A stretch of DNA of 40,434 nucleotides from JBKEDS01 sp047975545 (GTDB lineage: Bacteria > Bacteroidota > Bacteroidia > Flavobacteriales > Flavobacteriaceae), in assembly GCA_047975545.1 (NCBI GenBank), contig JBKEDS010000056.1, positions 1-40,434 on the forward strand, in the 5' to 3' direction. This document shows, piece by piece, positions 23,356 through 32,741 of this stretch; the stretch's first letter is position 1, and each line of letters begins with the position of its first letter. The position numbers and the translations under genes were made by a program. The notes beneath the pieces were generated by a model. The model saw only the letters and a program-made list of their open reading frames with translations. It had not been told where the DNA came from and did no database searches.

Positions 23356-24228
23356 CTAAGCGAGAACCTCGGCTACTTTTTTACCAATTTCGGCAGGCGA
23401 ATCCACCACGTGTATTCCGCAAGCCCGCATTATTTTTTTCTTAGCTTGGGCGGTATCGTCGCTACCGCCAACAATGGCTCCGGCATGCCCCATGGTACGT
23501 CCGGCAGGAGCAGTTTCGCCGGCAATAAAACCGACTATTGGTTTTTTGCTGCCACTGGCTTTGTACCAGTTTGCGGCATCGGCCTCCAATTGCCCACCTA
23601 TTTCGCCAATCATAACAACGGCTTCGGTTTCGGGGTCGTTTATTAACAGCTCAACGGCTTCTTTTGTGGTGGTGCCAATAATGGGATCGCCACCAATACC
23701 AATGGCCGTGGTAATGCCCAAACCTTGTTTTACCACTTGGTCGGCCGCTTCGTAAGTTAATGTACCGGATTTTGACACAATGCCTACTTTTCCTTTTTTA
23801 AACACAAAGCCCGGCATAATACCTACTTTGGCCTCGCCCGGTGTAATTACCCCAGGGCAGTTGGGACCGATTAAACGGCAGTTTTTTCCTTTTATATAAT
23901 TTGAAGCGGTTATCATATCGGCAACCGGAATACCCTCGGTAATGGTAATAATTACCTTAATGCCCGCATCGGCAGCTTCCATAATGGCATCGGCAGCAAA
24001 GGCCGGCGGCACGAAAATTATAGTAGTATCGGCACCTACTTGGTCTACGGCATCTTTAACAGTATTAAATACAGGACGTTCTAAATGTGTTTGCCCTCCT
24101 TTTCCGGGGGTTACGCCACCCACAACGTTGGTGCCGTACTCAATCATTTGACCAGCGTGGAAGGTACCCTCGCTACCCGTAAAACCTTGGACTATAATTT
24201 TTGAATCTTTGTTTACTAAAACACTCAT
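23356..24228 (-). CDS. sucD: Succinyl-CoA synthetase, alpha subunit
   Basis: SucD, with the beta subunit SucC, interconverts succinyl-CoA and succinate with substrate-level phosphorylation in the TCA cycle. The 290-residue protein has the N-terminal CoA-binding GFTGSEGTFHA (15-25), GPNCPGVITP (121-130), and the phosphohistidine His248 in GRTMGHAGAIVGG. No sucC lies next to it in this window, which is common in Flavobacteriia. It appears monocistronic, with its own predicted promoter and terminator, between the fabG cluster and the lipid A operon. Confidence 0.96.
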   Translation of the reverse strand: MSVLVNKDSKIIVQGFTGSEGTFHAGQMIEYGTNVVGGVTPGKGGQTHLERPVFNTVKDAVDQVGADTTIIFVPPAFAADAIMEAADAGIKVIITITEGIPVADMITASNYIKGKNCRLIGPNCPGVITPGEAKVGIMPGFVFKKGKVGIVSKSGTLTYEAADQVVKQGLGITTAIGIGGDPIIGTTTKEAVELLINDPETEAVVMIGEIGGQLEADAANWYKASGSKKPIVGFIAGETAPAGRTMGHAGAIVGGSDDTAQAKKKIMRACGIHVVDSPAEIGKKVAEVLA

Positions 24229-24257
24229 TTTTTTATGTTATTTTTAATAATGCTTAA

Positions 24258-24265
24258 CAAAAATA
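24258..24265 (-). promoter_or_regulatory. Predicted -7 element of the sucD promoter
   Basis: TATTTTTG on the minus strand matches TAnnTTTG. A weak TTT element lies about 20 bases upstream. It lies in the 71-base gap between the lpxD-like gene and sucD, so sucD can be transcribed separately. Confidence 0.4.
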
Positions 24266-24299
24266 CTTTTTTTGATAGTATTTTAAACCGTAATCGAAA

Positions 24300-25238
24300 T
24301 TATTTTTTTGATTTTAATTGTTGGAACAATTCGGGCAATCGTTTTACATAGGCCATCTCCTTCATTTCGGCTCGGGCTTCTTGTGCGGGCGTTCCCCAGT
24401 ATACCTTGCCGCCTTCCAAGTTTTTACTAACGCCTGTTTGCGCATGGAGTACCGCCTTAGAACCAATGGTTACGCCACTGGCCAAACCTACCTGCCCCCA
24501 AATGGTTACTTCGTCTTCAATAACTATACAACCTGCAATACCTACTTGCGATGCGATTAAACATTTTTTTCCAACGACCGTATCATGGCCTATTTGAATT
24601 AAATTGTCCAGCTTGGAGCCTTCTCCTATAACTGTATCGCCCGTTACGCCCCTGTCTATGGTACAGGCTGCGCCTATATCGACATTGTTTTTAATAACCA
24701 CCCGCCCGCAGGATTTTAGCCTGTCGTAGCCCTCGGGGCGCTTTTTGTAATAAAACGCATTTGCCCCCAAAACCGTTCCTGCATGAATGGTTACGTTGTC
24801 GCCAATACGGGTATCGTCGTAAATACTAACGTTGGAATGGATAATACAATTTTTGCCAATTACCACGTTATGCCCAACAAAAGTGTTAGGCTGAATAACC
24901 GTTCCCTCGCCAATAGCGGCCGTTTGGGAAATTGAAGCCAATGCCGCCACAAAGGGCTTGAACATATCGGTAAGTTTGTTGAAATCCCGAAACGGGTCGT
25001 CGCTAATTAAAAGGGCTTTGCCTTCGGGACAATTTACTTCTTTATTAATTAAGATAATGGTTGCGGCCGATTGCAGGGCTTTATCGTAATATTTTGGGTG
25101 GTCCACAAACACGATATCGCCGGGCTCTACCACATGAATTTCGTTCATGCCCAGTACGGGAAAGTTTTCGGTGCCTATATAACGGCAATCTAATAATTGC
25201 GCTATTTGTTGCAAGGTATGGGGTTGCGGAAATTTCAC
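24300..25238 (-). CDS. Second LpxD-like N-acyltransferase
   Basis: The 312-residue protein has an N-terminal LpxD-type uridine-binding region (residues 1-100, ending near PFRDFNKL) and a left-handed parallel beta helix of hexapeptide repeats from about residue 105 to 280. The conserved histidine region reads LDNLIQIGHDTVVGKKC, as in LpxD. It differs from the canonical LpxD at 28039-29052 and shares only the general plan, so it is a paralogue. It probably acylates a UDP-sugar, but the substrate is unknown. It follows efp by 6 bases and closes the lipid A operon. Confidence 0.85.
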   Translation of the reverse strand: MKFPQPHTLQQIAQLLDCRYIGTENFPVLGMNEIHVVEPGDIVFVDHPKYYDKALQSAATIILINKEVNCPEGKALLISDDPFRDFNKLTDMFKPFVAALASISQTAAIGEGTVIQPNTFVGHNVVIGKNCIIHSNVSIYDDTRIGDNVTIHAGTVLGANAFYYKKRPEGYDRLKSCGRVVIKNNVDIGAACTIDRGVTGDTVIGEGSKLDNLIQIGHDTVVGKKCLIASQVGIAGCIVIEDEVTIWGQVGLASGVTIGSKAVLHAQTGVSKNLEGGKVYWGTPAQEARAEMKEMAYVKRLPELFQQLKSKK

Positions 25239-25244
25239 CTACAA

Positions 25245-25811
25245 TTATTCTTTAACACGTTCTTTGTAGGTTCCCTTATCGGTTTCTACCTTAATTTTAT
25301 CGCCTTCGTTAATAAACAAAGGTACGTTTACGGTAGCCCCGGTTTCCACGGTTGCGGGCTTGGTTGCGTTGGTAGCGGTATTGCCCTTTACGCCTGGTTC
25401 GGTAGCAATAACTTCCAAAACAACGCTTGCGGGCATTTCAACCGAAAGCGGCATATTGTCCTCGGCGTTGATGATAACCGTAACTACTTCGCCTTCTTTC
25501 ATTAGTCCGGGATTGTCTAAAGCCGATTCCCGCAATTGGATTTGGGTAAAATCTTCCTCGTTCATAAAATGGTAAAACTCGCCATCGTTATATAAAAACT
25601 GGAATTTATGGGTTTCCACGCGCACATCTTCCAATTTATGTCCTGCGGAAAAGGTGTTGTCCAAAACCTTGCCACTGGTTACGCTTTTTAGTTTTGTTCT
25701 AACAAATGCAGGGCCTTTACCGGGCTTAACGTGCAGAAATTCTATAATTTTATAAATATCGTTGTTGTATCGAATACACAATCCGTTTCTAATATCGCTT
25801 GTCGTTGCCAT
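25245..25811 (-). CDS. efp: Elongation factor P
   Basis: EF-P binds ribosomes stalled on polyproline stretches and promotes peptide bond formation. The 188-residue protein has the three beta-barrel domains in order: an N-terminal KOW-like domain with the tip loop KPGKGPAF (Lys32 at the tip), a middle OB domain, and a C-terminal OB domain with GDKIKVETDKGTYKERV. Whether Lys32 is modified cannot be seen here. It is nested between lpxA and the lpxD-like gene, an association that recurs in Flavobacteriia. Confidence 0.97.
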   Translation of the reverse strand: MATTSDIRNGLCIRYNNDIYKIIEFLHVKPGKGPAFVRTKLKSVTSGKVLDNTFSAGHKLEDVRVETHKFQFLYNDGEFYHFMNEEDFTQIQLRESALDNPGLMKEGEVVTVIINAEDNMPLSVEMPASVVLEVIATEPGVKGNTATNATKPATVETGATVNVPLFINEGDKIKVETDKGTYKERVKE

Positions 25812-25840
25812 AAAATTTATACTTATATTTTATTTTGAAG

Positions 25841-26626
25841 TTAATTTGATTTGAAATAGCCTTTCATAATACCGCGTTGCGAGTCCTTGATAAACTGGAG
25901 GATTTCGTCGCGCTCGGGCGTAGCTTCCATTTCGGCCTCGATAATTTCGGCCGCTTGGGTATTGTTATAGTTTTTTTGATAGAGAATCCTGTAAATATCC
26001 TGAATTTCCCTTATTTTTTCGGCCGAATACCCACGACGCCTTAACCCCACAGAGTTAATACCAACATAAGAAAGCGGTTCGCGGGCGGCTTTTACGTAGG
26101 GCGGTACGTCCTTACGTACCAGCGAGCCCCCGGTTACAAAGGCGTGGCTACCTACCGAAACAAATTGGTGCACGGCCGCCATGCCCGCCAAAACCACGTA
26201 ATCGCCAACGGTAATATGCCCCGCCAAAGTGCTGTTGTTGGAAAATATACAGTTATTGCCCACAATACAATCGTGCGCAATATGACAATAGGCCATAATA
26301 AGGCAATTGTTGCCTATTACGGTTTTCATTCGGTCGGCCGTACCACGGTTAATGGTTACGCATTCCCGAATGGTAACGTTGTCGCCTATTTCTACGGTGG
26401 TATCCTCGTCCCTATATTTTAAATCCTGCGGAATGGCCGCAATAACAGCCCCGGGGAAAATATTGCAATTTTTTCCGATGCGGGCGCCCTCCATAATGGT
26501 AACATTGCTGCCTATCCAAGTTCCCTCGCCTATTACCACGTTATTATGGATGGTTGTAAAAGGCTCTATTACTACGTTTTTGGCTATTTTAGCCCCTGGA
26601 TGAACGTATGCAAGTGGTTGATTCAT
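25841..26626 (-). CDS. lpxA: UDP-N-acetylglucosamine acyltransferase LpxA
   Basis: LpxA transfers the first 3-hydroxyacyl chain from ACP to UDP-GlcNAc, the first lipid A step. The 261-residue protein begins AYVHPGAKIAKNVVIEPFTT and forms a hexapeptide-repeat beta helix to about residue 190, followed by the C-terminal helical domain. The catalytic His lies in IMAYCHIAHDCIVG. The gene is 6 bases downstream of lpxC-fabZ, so it is translated from the same transcript. Acyl-chain length choice cannot be read directly from what I can see. Confidence 0.96.
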   Translation of the reverse strand: MNQPLAYVHPGAKIAKNVVIEPFTTIHNNVVIGEGTWIGSNVTIMEGARIGKNCNIFPGAVIAAIPQDLKYRDEDTTVEIGDNVTIRECVTINRGTADRMKTVIGNNCLIMAYCHIAHDCIVGNNCIFSNNSTLAGHITVGDYVVLAGMAAVHQFVSVGSHAFVTGGSLVRKDVPPYVKAAREPLSYVGINSVGLRRRGYSAEKIREIQDIYRILYQKNYNNTQAAEIIEAEMEATPERDEILQFIKDSQRGIMKGYFKSN

Positions 26627-26632
26627 AAATTT

Positions 26633-28039
26633 TTATTTAACTTTAGAAATTTGTGCCATAAGCTCGGCCTCTGCGCAAAGTTTACCATTGGCATAGGCAT
26701 AGCCTTGCATGTGGCATATACCGCGGCGTATCGGGGTTATTAAGGTACATTTGAATATTAGGGTGTCACCGGGCGACACTTTTTGTTTAAACTTAACGTT
26801 ATCCATTTTCATAAAATACGTTAAATAGTTTTCGGGGTCGGGTACGGTACTTAATACCAAAATACCACCTGTTTGCGCCATGGCTTCAACAATTAAAACG
26901 CCCGGCATAACAGGAGCGCCAGGAAAATGCCCCGCAAAAAACGACTCGTTCATGGTTACGTTCTTGATGGCGGTAACATGCGAATCGGAAAGTTCGAAAA
27001 CCTTATCGATTAATAAAAACGGCTGCCTGTGCGGCAACATGCCCATAATTTGGACCACATCCATAAGCGGTTCTTGGTTTAGGTCGATGTTTGGCACGTT
27101 GTTGCGGCGGTCGTTTTTTATAATTTTGGACATGCGTTTTGCAAACTGCGTATTTACAAAATGACCAGGCTTGTTGGCTATTACCTTTCCTCGTATTCGT
27201 GTTCCTATAAGCGCCAAATCGCCCAACACGTCCAACAATTTATGCCTGGCGGCTTCGTTGGGATAATGTAGGGTAAGATTATCGAGAATACCATTGGGCT
27301 TAACGGCTATGGTTTCTTTTTTAAAGGCCGTTTTTAATTTTTCCATGGTTTCGGCAGACAAGGGTTTGTCCACATAAACAATGGCATTGTTTAAATCGCC
27401 GCCTTTTATAAGGCCGTGTTCCAAAAGCATTTCTATTTCATGTAGAAAGCTGAAGGTTCTGGCGTTGGAAATATCTTTTTTAAAATCGGAAATTTGGTTT
27501 AGCGTGGCATTTTGCGTACCGAGCACTTTAGTACCGAAATCGACCATGGTAGTAACTTGATACTCTTTGGCGGGCATGATTAGTATTTCGCTGCCCGATT
27601 CGTCGTCGATGTACGATACCACGTCGGTTACCACATATTCTTCACGAAAGGCATCTTGCTCGACTATTTCGGCTTTTTCTAAGGCTTCAACAAAAAACTT
27701 GGACGACCCGTCCATAATAGGTGGCTCAGCGGCGTTTAGTTCTATAATAACGTTATCGATATCCAAGCCCACCAAAGCGGCCAATACATGCTCCGATGTT
27801 TGTATGGTAACGCCATTTTTTTCCAAGCAAGTACCCCGTTGCGTATTGGTAACGTAATTGGCATCGGCTTCGATAAGCGGGGCGCCTTCCAAATCCACCC
27901 GCTTAAAAGCGAATCCGGTATTAGCTGCTGCTGGCTTAAAAATTAAGGTAACGTTTTTTCCGGTGTGTAGCCCTACCCCTGTTAAGGAAATATCGTTTTT
28001 AATGGTTTTTTGTTTGGTTTCGGTATTTACTATTCCCAT
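26633..28039 (-). CDS. lpxC-fabZ: Fused LpxC deacetylase / FabZ dehydratase
   Basis: This 468-residue protein combines UDP-3-O-acyl-N-acetylglucosamine deacetylase (LpxC, about 1-310) with 3-hydroxyacyl-ACP dehydratase (FabZ, about 325-468). LpxC shows zinc-site regions with SEHVLAALVG and the LLDVLGDLALIG segment. FabZ shows MLPHRQPFLLIDKV, the catalytic His371 in GHFPGAPVMPG, and Glu385 in VEAMAQTGG. The fusion is typical of Bacteroidota. Its start codon overlaps the lpxD stop codon (TAATG), which suggests translational coupling. Confidence 0.97.
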   Translation of the reverse strand: MGIVNTETKQKTIKNDISLTGVGLHTGKNVTLIFKPAAANTGFAFKRVDLEGAPLIEADANYVTNTQRGTCLEKNGVTIQTSEHVLAALVGLDIDNVIIELNAAEPPIMDGSSKFFVEALEKAEIVEQDAFREEYVVTDVVSYIDDESGSEILIMPAKEYQVTTMVDFGTKVLGTQNATLNQISDFKKDISNARTFSFLHEIEMLLEHGLIKGGDLNNAIVYVDKPLSAETMEKLKTAFKKETIAVKPNGILDNLTLHYPNEAARHKLLDVLGDLALIGTRIRGKVIANKPGHFVNTQFAKRMSKIIKNDRRNNVPNIDLNQEPLMDVVQIMGMLPHRQPFLLIDKVFELSDSHVTAIKNVTMNESFFAGHFPGAPVMPGVLIVEAMAQTGGILVLSTVPDPENYLTYFMKMDNVKFKQKVSPGDTLIFKCTLITPIRRGICHMQGYAYANGKLCAEAELMAQISKVK

Positions 28040-29052
28040 TACTTATTTTGTAAATCGTTAATGTTTTTTACAATTTTTGGTAAGTTCTTAAAGTGAACGT
28101 ACGATTTGTTATAATCGGCATAGGCCAATGCGGGCGAGCCTTGCAGTACTTCGCCGTCCTTTACGTTGCGCCCTATGCCCGATTGTGCCTGTATGCGCAC
28201 ATTGTTGCCAATGGTTAAATGCCCTACAATGCCCACCTGCCCGCCTATTTGACAGTTTTCGCCAATTTTGGTAGAGCCCGCAATACCGGTTTGTGCGGCT
28301 ATTACGGTGTTTTTGCCTACCTCTACATTATGGGCTATTTGGATTTGGTTATCCAATTTTGCCCCTTTTCGTATAATGGTGGACCCCAAGGTGGCGCGGT
28401 CTATGGTGGTAGCTGCCCCAACATCGACATAATCTTCAATAATTACGTTTCCGGTTTGGGGTACTTTGTTGTAAGTACCATCGGCATTGGGCGCATAGCC
28501 AAACCCATCGGCACCGATAATAGCGCCCGAGTTAATTACGCAATTGTTTCCGATTACGGTATCGGAATATATCTTGGCACCCGAAAATATTATGGTATCG
28601 TTGCCTACTATGGTATTGTCGCCTATATAGGTGTTGGGAAATATTTTAACGTTGTTGCCTATTTTAACGTTTTCGCCTATATACGAAAAAGCCCCTACAT
28701 ATATAGCGTTGCCGTGCGTTGCCGAACTTGATATAAAGGAAGGTTGCTCAATTCCTGTTTTATTTAGCTTAACCGAATTGTAATACTCCAATATTTTTGA
28801 AAACGCCCGATAAGCGTCTTCTACCTTTATTAAGGTTGTTGAAAGTTCGGTTTCGGGCACAAAGGTTTTGTTTACAATGGTAATGGATGCCTTTGTATTA
28901 TATATATGCGAGGTGTATTTAGGGTTTGCCAAAAAGGTTAATGCCCCTTCATGCCCTTCTTCTATTTTGGATAGTTTTGATACTTCGGCATTAGGGTTGC
29001 CAACCACATCGCCCTCCAAAATCCCCGCTATTTGCTGCGCTGTAAATTTCAC
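28039..29052 (-). CDS. lpxD: UDP-3-O-(3-hydroxyacyl)glucosamine N-acyltransferase LpxD
   Basis: LpxD adds the second 3-hydroxyacyl chain during lipid A synthesis. The 337-residue protein has the N-terminal LpxD domain (KFTAQQIAGILEGDVVGN, TFLANPKY) and hexapeptide repeats over about residues 105-310. The conserved histidine motif is DNQIQIAHNVEVGKN. It is the first gene of the tightly packed lpxD, lpxC-fabZ, lpxA, efp, lpxD-like group; a -7-like element lies 28 bases upstream of it. Confidence 0.96.
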   Translation of the reverse strand: MKFTAQQIAGILEGDVVGNPNAEVSKLSKIEEGHEGALTFLANPKYTSHIYNTKASITIVNKTFVPETELSTTLIKVEDAYRAFSKILEYYNSVKLNKTGIEQPSFISSSATHGNAIYVGAFSYIGENVKIGNNVKIFPNTYIGDNTIVGNDTIIFSGAKIYSDTVIGNNCVINSGAIIGADGFGYAPNADGTYNKVPQTGNVIIEDYVDVGAATTIDRATLGSTIIRKGAKLDNQIQIAHNVEVGKNTVIAAQTGIAGSTKIGENCQIGGQVGIVGHLTIGNNVRIQAQSGIGRNVKDGEVLQGSPALAYADYNKSYVHFKNLPKIVKNINDLQNK

Positions 29053-29087
29053 ACTTAATTTTTTGTTGTTATGATTTTGATAGAGAG

Positions 29088-29095
29088 CAAAAATA
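29088..29095 (-). promoter_or_regulatory. Predicted -7 element before lpxD
   Basis: TATTTTTG on the minus strand matches TAnnTTTG, but I see no good -33 partner. It would give the lipid A genes their own start within the 99-base gap after the HD-domain gene. Confidence 0.35.
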
Positions 29096-29151
29096 TGAAA
29101 AATGTGCTAAAGTTTGCATGTGTTTTTTCTTATTGCCCATTTCCAGACACG

Positions 29152-30405
29152 CTAATTTGCAATTTCTTTGTTTTCTACCGTATTGTAAAACGATTCTTTT
29201 GGGTAGCACAAATAGTATTTTGTAACGGGTTTGGACAATGCTTCTATGTTTAATTGGTCCGATGCCTTGACAATATCCTGGATTTTCCCTGTTTTGTGCA
29301 AAATATTAATGCCTTTGTTTTTTAAGGTATAGGCTTGGTTTACCATACTGCCCTGAAACACAAAATAACGGGCTTCGTGTTTGCTTATATGGAACGCCTT
29401 GGTTAGCGCCATTATATGTTTTTCTATATTTTTAGGTTTTATGGCTTTGTTTTTAAGTTTTATGGCGGGAAGATTCCTGTTTATTATCATGCTGCTTAAT
29501 CGGCTTAAAACAAAATCGTTGTGGTGCTGCCATTGTTTTATAGCGGAAATTACATCGAAATCGTCCAATTCGGAAAAAACATCCAAGGTTTCGTCGTTAA
29601 AATTGCTTAAATCTATTTTGTGTTCTAAAAAGTACTGCAAGGGCCTGCTAACGCCCAACATGGTGTTTTCGGCATTTAATTCTTTTGCCCGCTGCAATAC
29701 CCGTATTAACAATTGTTCGGCGGCCACGCTGGTTTTGTGCAAATACACTTGCCAGTACATTAGGCGCCGGGCAATGATGAATTTTTCGACACTGTAAATA
29801 CCTTTTTCCTCGACCACCAGCTCGTCGTTTACCACATTGAGCATGGTTATTAGGCGCTCGCTGTTTATATTTCCTTCGGCTACTCCGGTGTAAAAACTAT
29901 CGCGCTTTAGGTAATCGGCCCTATCGACATCGAACTGCCCCGAGATTAGCTGTTTCATAAAATTTCTATGGTATTCGCCCTTGAAAATTTTAATGGCAAG
30001 CGTTAAACTTCCGTTAAATTCTTTATTTAAACGTTCCATAAAAAGCAGGGAAATTTGCTCGTGCGACACGTTTTCGACTATACTATGTTCCATGGCGTGC
30101 GAAAAGGGTCCATGCCCAATATCGTGCAAAAGTATGGCGGCGTACAGGCCGGTTTCTTCTTCTTCAGAAATGCTAACCCCCTTAAAACGCAGTACGTTAA
30201 CAGCATCCTGCATAACATGCACACAGCCAATGGCATGGTGGAAACGCGTGTGGTGCGCCCCCGGATATACCATATACGACAAGCCCATTTGGGTAATGCG
30301 CCGCAGCCTTTGGAAATACTTGTGCTGGATTAAATCGAAAACCAACGCATTGGGGATAGTAATAAATCCGTAAATTGGGTCGTTAAATATTTTAAGTTTG
30401 TTCAA
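29152..30405 (-). CDS. HD-domain phosphohydrolase (dNTPase-like), TTG start
   Basis: The 417-residue protein begins MNKLKIFNDPIYGFI and contains the metal-binding HD motif LLHDIGHGPFSHAMEH with H94 and D95, preceded by His residues at 51-57. A further metal-binding aspartate is in QFDVDRADYLKRD. This plan matches the SAMHD1/dGTPase-like HD family found in Bacteroidota, which hydrolyses nucleotides; the substrate here is not known. The start codon is TTG: a stop codon lies two codons upstream and no ATG fits the conserved start. It is divergent from porX and precedes the lipid A operon. Confidence 0.9.
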   Translation of the reverse strand: MNKLKIFNDPIYGFITIPNALVFDLIQHKYFQRLRRITQMGLSYMVYPGAHHTRFHHAIGCVHVMQDAVNVLRFKGVSISEEEETGLYAAILLHDIGHGPFSHAMEHSIVENVSHEQISLLFMERLNKEFNGSLTLAIKIFKGEYHRNFMKQLISGQFDVDRADYLKRDSFYTGVAEGNINSERLITMLNVVNDELVVEEKGIYSVEKFIIARRLMYWQVYLHKTSVAAEQLLIRVLQRAKELNAENTMLGVSRPLQYFLEHKIDLSNFNDETLDVFSELDDFDVISAIKQWQHHNDFVLSRLSSMIINRNLPAIKLKNKAIKPKNIEKHIMALTKAFHISKHEARYFVFQGSMVNQAYTLKNKGINILHKTGKIQDIVKASDQLNIEALSKPVTKYYLCYPKESFYNTVENKEIAN

Positions 30406-30428
30406 ACTTTAAACCGTTATAATTTGCA

Positions 30429-30436
30429 CAAATATA
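30429..30436 (-). promoter_or_regulatory. Predicted -7 element of the HD-domain gene
   Basis: TATATTTG on the minus strand matches TAnnTTTG, about 24 bases before the TTG start. The -33 element is weak. It lies in the shared divergent region with porX, whose own promoter I could not place. Confidence 0.4.
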
Positions 30437-30482
30437 GCGTATTTTAAACAAGGTATTTAAAAACAACAACAATATAAATTAA

Positions 30483-32033
30483 ATGAGCGCCATACAAATT
30501 CTTTGGGTAGACGACGAAATAGATTTGCTAAAACCCCATATTATATTTTTAGAACAACGCCAGTACAAAGTTACCACCTGCAAGAGCGGTACCGAGGCCA
30601 TTGAGGCTTTGGACGATAATAAATTCGATATTGTTTTTTTAGACGAAAACATGCCCGGCCTTACCGGACTGGAAACCCTAACCGAAATTAAGGAAAAACA
30701 AGCCAACCTGCCCGTGGTTATGATAACCAAGAGCGAAGAGGAATATATTATGGAAGAGGCCATTGGCAACAAAATTGCCGATTACCTGATAAAGCCCGTA
30801 AACCCGAACCAGATTTTATTGAGCCTTAAAAAAAACCTGGACCACTCCAGGTTGGTTTCGGAAAAAACCACACTTAACTACCAACAGGAGTTTAGGAAAA
30901 TAGCCATGGATTTGGCCATGGTAAACGCACACGACGATTGGGCAGCGCTTTACCAAAAACTTATTTATTGGGAAATCCAGTTGGAAAACATAGAAGAGGC
31001 AAGCATGTTTGAAATATTGGAATCGCAAAAAACCGAGGCCAACATCCAATTTGCCAAGTTTATAGAAAAAAACTACTTAAATTGGTTTGGCCATGGCGAT
31101 GCCCCAATAATGTCGCACACCCTGTTTAAGGATTGCATAGCCCCCGAGCTTGACAAACAGCAACCTACCCTACTGGTTGTTGTGGACAATTTGCGCTACG
31201 ACCAATGGAAAGTTTTCGAGCCCGTAATAAGCCAATACTATAAAAAAGAAAAAGAAGAAGCCTTTTACAGCATACTACCAACGGCAACGCAATACGCCCG
31301 AAATGCCATTTTTTCGGGATTAATGCCCAGCGAAATGGAAAAACTACACCCGCAGTATTGGAAAAACGATACCGACGAAGGCGGTAAAAACCTATACGAA
31401 GCCGAGTTTTTAGAAGCCCAAATGAAACGGTTGGGACTAAGCCACCTAACGCACGAATTTCATAAAATAACCAACTTAAAAGCAGGGAAAAAGTTGGTTG
31501 AAAATTTTAAATCGCTACAAAGCAACAACTTAACCGTCGTGGTATATAATTTTGTAGACATGCTCTCGCACGCCAAAACCGAAATGGAAGTGGTTAAGGA
31601 ACTGGCCTCGAACGATAAGGCCTACCGCTCGCTAACCCTTAGCTGGTTTAAAAACTCGCCCCTACTGGAAATGATACAGCAAGCCCAACAGCTCGGGTTC
31701 AAACTTATTTTAACCACCGACCACGGCACCATAAACGTTAAAGCGCCCTCCAAGGTTATTGGCGACCGCGACACCAGTTTAAACCTCCGCTATAAAACAG
31801 GAAGAAGCCTAACCTACGAGGACAAGGACGTGCTGGTATTTAAAAACCCGAAAGACGCCCACTTGCCTTCCATAAACATGAGCAGCTCGTTTATTTTTGC
31901 CAAAAGCGACCTGTTTTTTGCCTACCCCAACAATTATAACCACTATGTAAGCTATTACAAAAATACCTATCAGCACGGCGGTATTTCGTTAGAGGAAATG
32001 ATTATTCCGTTTACGGTATTTATCCCAAAATAA
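30483..32033 (+). CDS. porX: PorX: response regulator with PglZ domain
   Basis: PorX regulates the type IX secretion system and gliding with the sensor PorY in Bacteroidota. The N-terminal receiver domain (about 1-120) has the acidic pair D10/D11, phosphoacceptor D54 in VFLDENMPG, T82 and K104. The C-terminal PglZ alkaline-phosphatase-superfamily domain (about 200-510) has VVVDNLRYDQW and TTDHGT as metal-site segments. PorX has been described as hydrolysing cyclic oligoadenylate-type substrates in a related species; that activity is inferred for this protein. The 516-residue length is normal. It fits with the T9SS cargo genes farther right in the window. Confidence 0.95.
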   Translation: MSAIQILWVDDEIDLLKPHIIFLEQRQYKVTTCKSGTEAIEALDDNKFDIVFLDENMPGLTGLETLTEIKEKQANLPVVMITKSEEEYIMEEAIGNKIADYLIKPVNPNQILLSLKKNLDHSRLVSEKTTLNYQQEFRKIAMDLAMVNAHDDWAALYQKLIYWEIQLENIEEASMFEILESQKTEANIQFAKFIEKNYLNWFGHGDAPIMSHTLFKDCIAPELDKQQPTLLVVVDNLRYDQWKVFEPVISQYYKKEKEEAFYSILPTATQYARNAIFSGLMPSEMEKLHPQYWKNDTDEGGKNLYEAEFLEAQMKRLGLSHLTHEFHKITNLKAGKKLVENFKSLQSNNLTVVVYNFVDMLSHAKTEMEVVKELASNDKAYRSLTLSWFKNSPLLEMIQQAQQLGFKLILTTDHGTINVKAPSKVIGDRDTSLNLRYKTGRSLTYEDKDVLVFKNPKDAHLPSINMSSSFIFAKSDLFFAYPNNYNHYVSYYKNTYQHGGISLEEMIIPFTVFIPK

Positions 32034-32113
32034 CCTCCTTAAAAATATTTGTAGGAGTAGTTAAACGTTTTTTGGCATTTCGGTTGAAGAATTGTAATAT
32101 TGTTTTAACAAAT

Positions 32114-32539
32114 ATGGCAACAAAAATTAACTATACCCTACAAGAAGTCGATCGGGTTTCGGAAATTTTAATTAACAATATTACGACCAAAGTTTTACTA
32201 TTTAATGGCGAAATGGGTTCGGGCAAAACAACATTAATAAAAGCCCTTGTAAAAACCCTTGGCTCCAACGACGAGGTAAGCAGCCCGACATTTTCCATTG
32301 TAAACGAGTATCATTTGAATGGGGATAAGATATACCATTTCGATTTATACCGGGTACACGATTTGGAAGAAGCCTTGGATTTTGGCATAGAGGATTATTT
32401 ACATGCCAACCATTGGGTTTTTATTGAATGGCCGGAAATTATAAAGCCATTGCTTAAAAACGATTTTGATATTATAAATATAGCAATAGATAAAAACAAC
32501 AGAATTTTAAGTTTAACTAAAACCGACCAACTTATTTAA
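32114..32539 (+). CDS. tsaE: tRNA N6-threonylcarbamoyladenosine synthesis ATPase TsaE
   Basis: TsaE is the small P-loop ATPase of the TsaBDE complex that makes t6A37 in ANN-decoding tRNAs. I start at ATG 32114 (MATKINYTLQEVD), giving 141 residues; the ATG at 32072 would add 14 unlikely ones. Walker A is GEMGSGKTT (32-40), followed by the family's SSPTFSIVNEY and FDLYRVHDLEEALDFG and EWPEI. It follows porX by 80 bases and ends before a strong terminator. Confidence 0.95.
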   Translation: MATKINYTLQEVDRVSEILINNITTKVLLFNGEMGSGKTTLIKALVKTLGSNDEVSSPTFSIVNEYHLNGDKIYHFDLYRVHDLEEALDFGIEDYLHANHWVFIEWPEIIKPLLKNDFDIINIAIDKNNRILSLTKTDQLI

Positions 32540-32598
32540 CAGAGAACATATAAGGACACATACCAGCTTATTGATAAAAACTTTTAGGTTTTATTGGG

Positions 32599-32640
32599 AA
32601 AAAGTTAAAAAAACTTGCTTTAGTAAATTTTTAACTTTTT
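32599..32640 (+). terminator. Rho-independent terminator after tsaE
   Basis: Perfect 13-base arms AAAAAGTTAAAAA and TTTTTAACTTTTT surround a 16-base loop and continue into TTT. They would end the porX-tsaE transcript. The rest of 32541-32741 holds a weak TATCTATG -7-like element near 32665-32672 and nothing else recognised. Confidence 0.75.
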
Positions 32641-32741
32641 TTTAACACTTTAAAGGTAATGGGATATCTATGTTTTAATTATATCTGCAATATAATTAAA
32701 ATAAAAACTAATAAACCTTTAATATTTAAATCCTTAAGATT

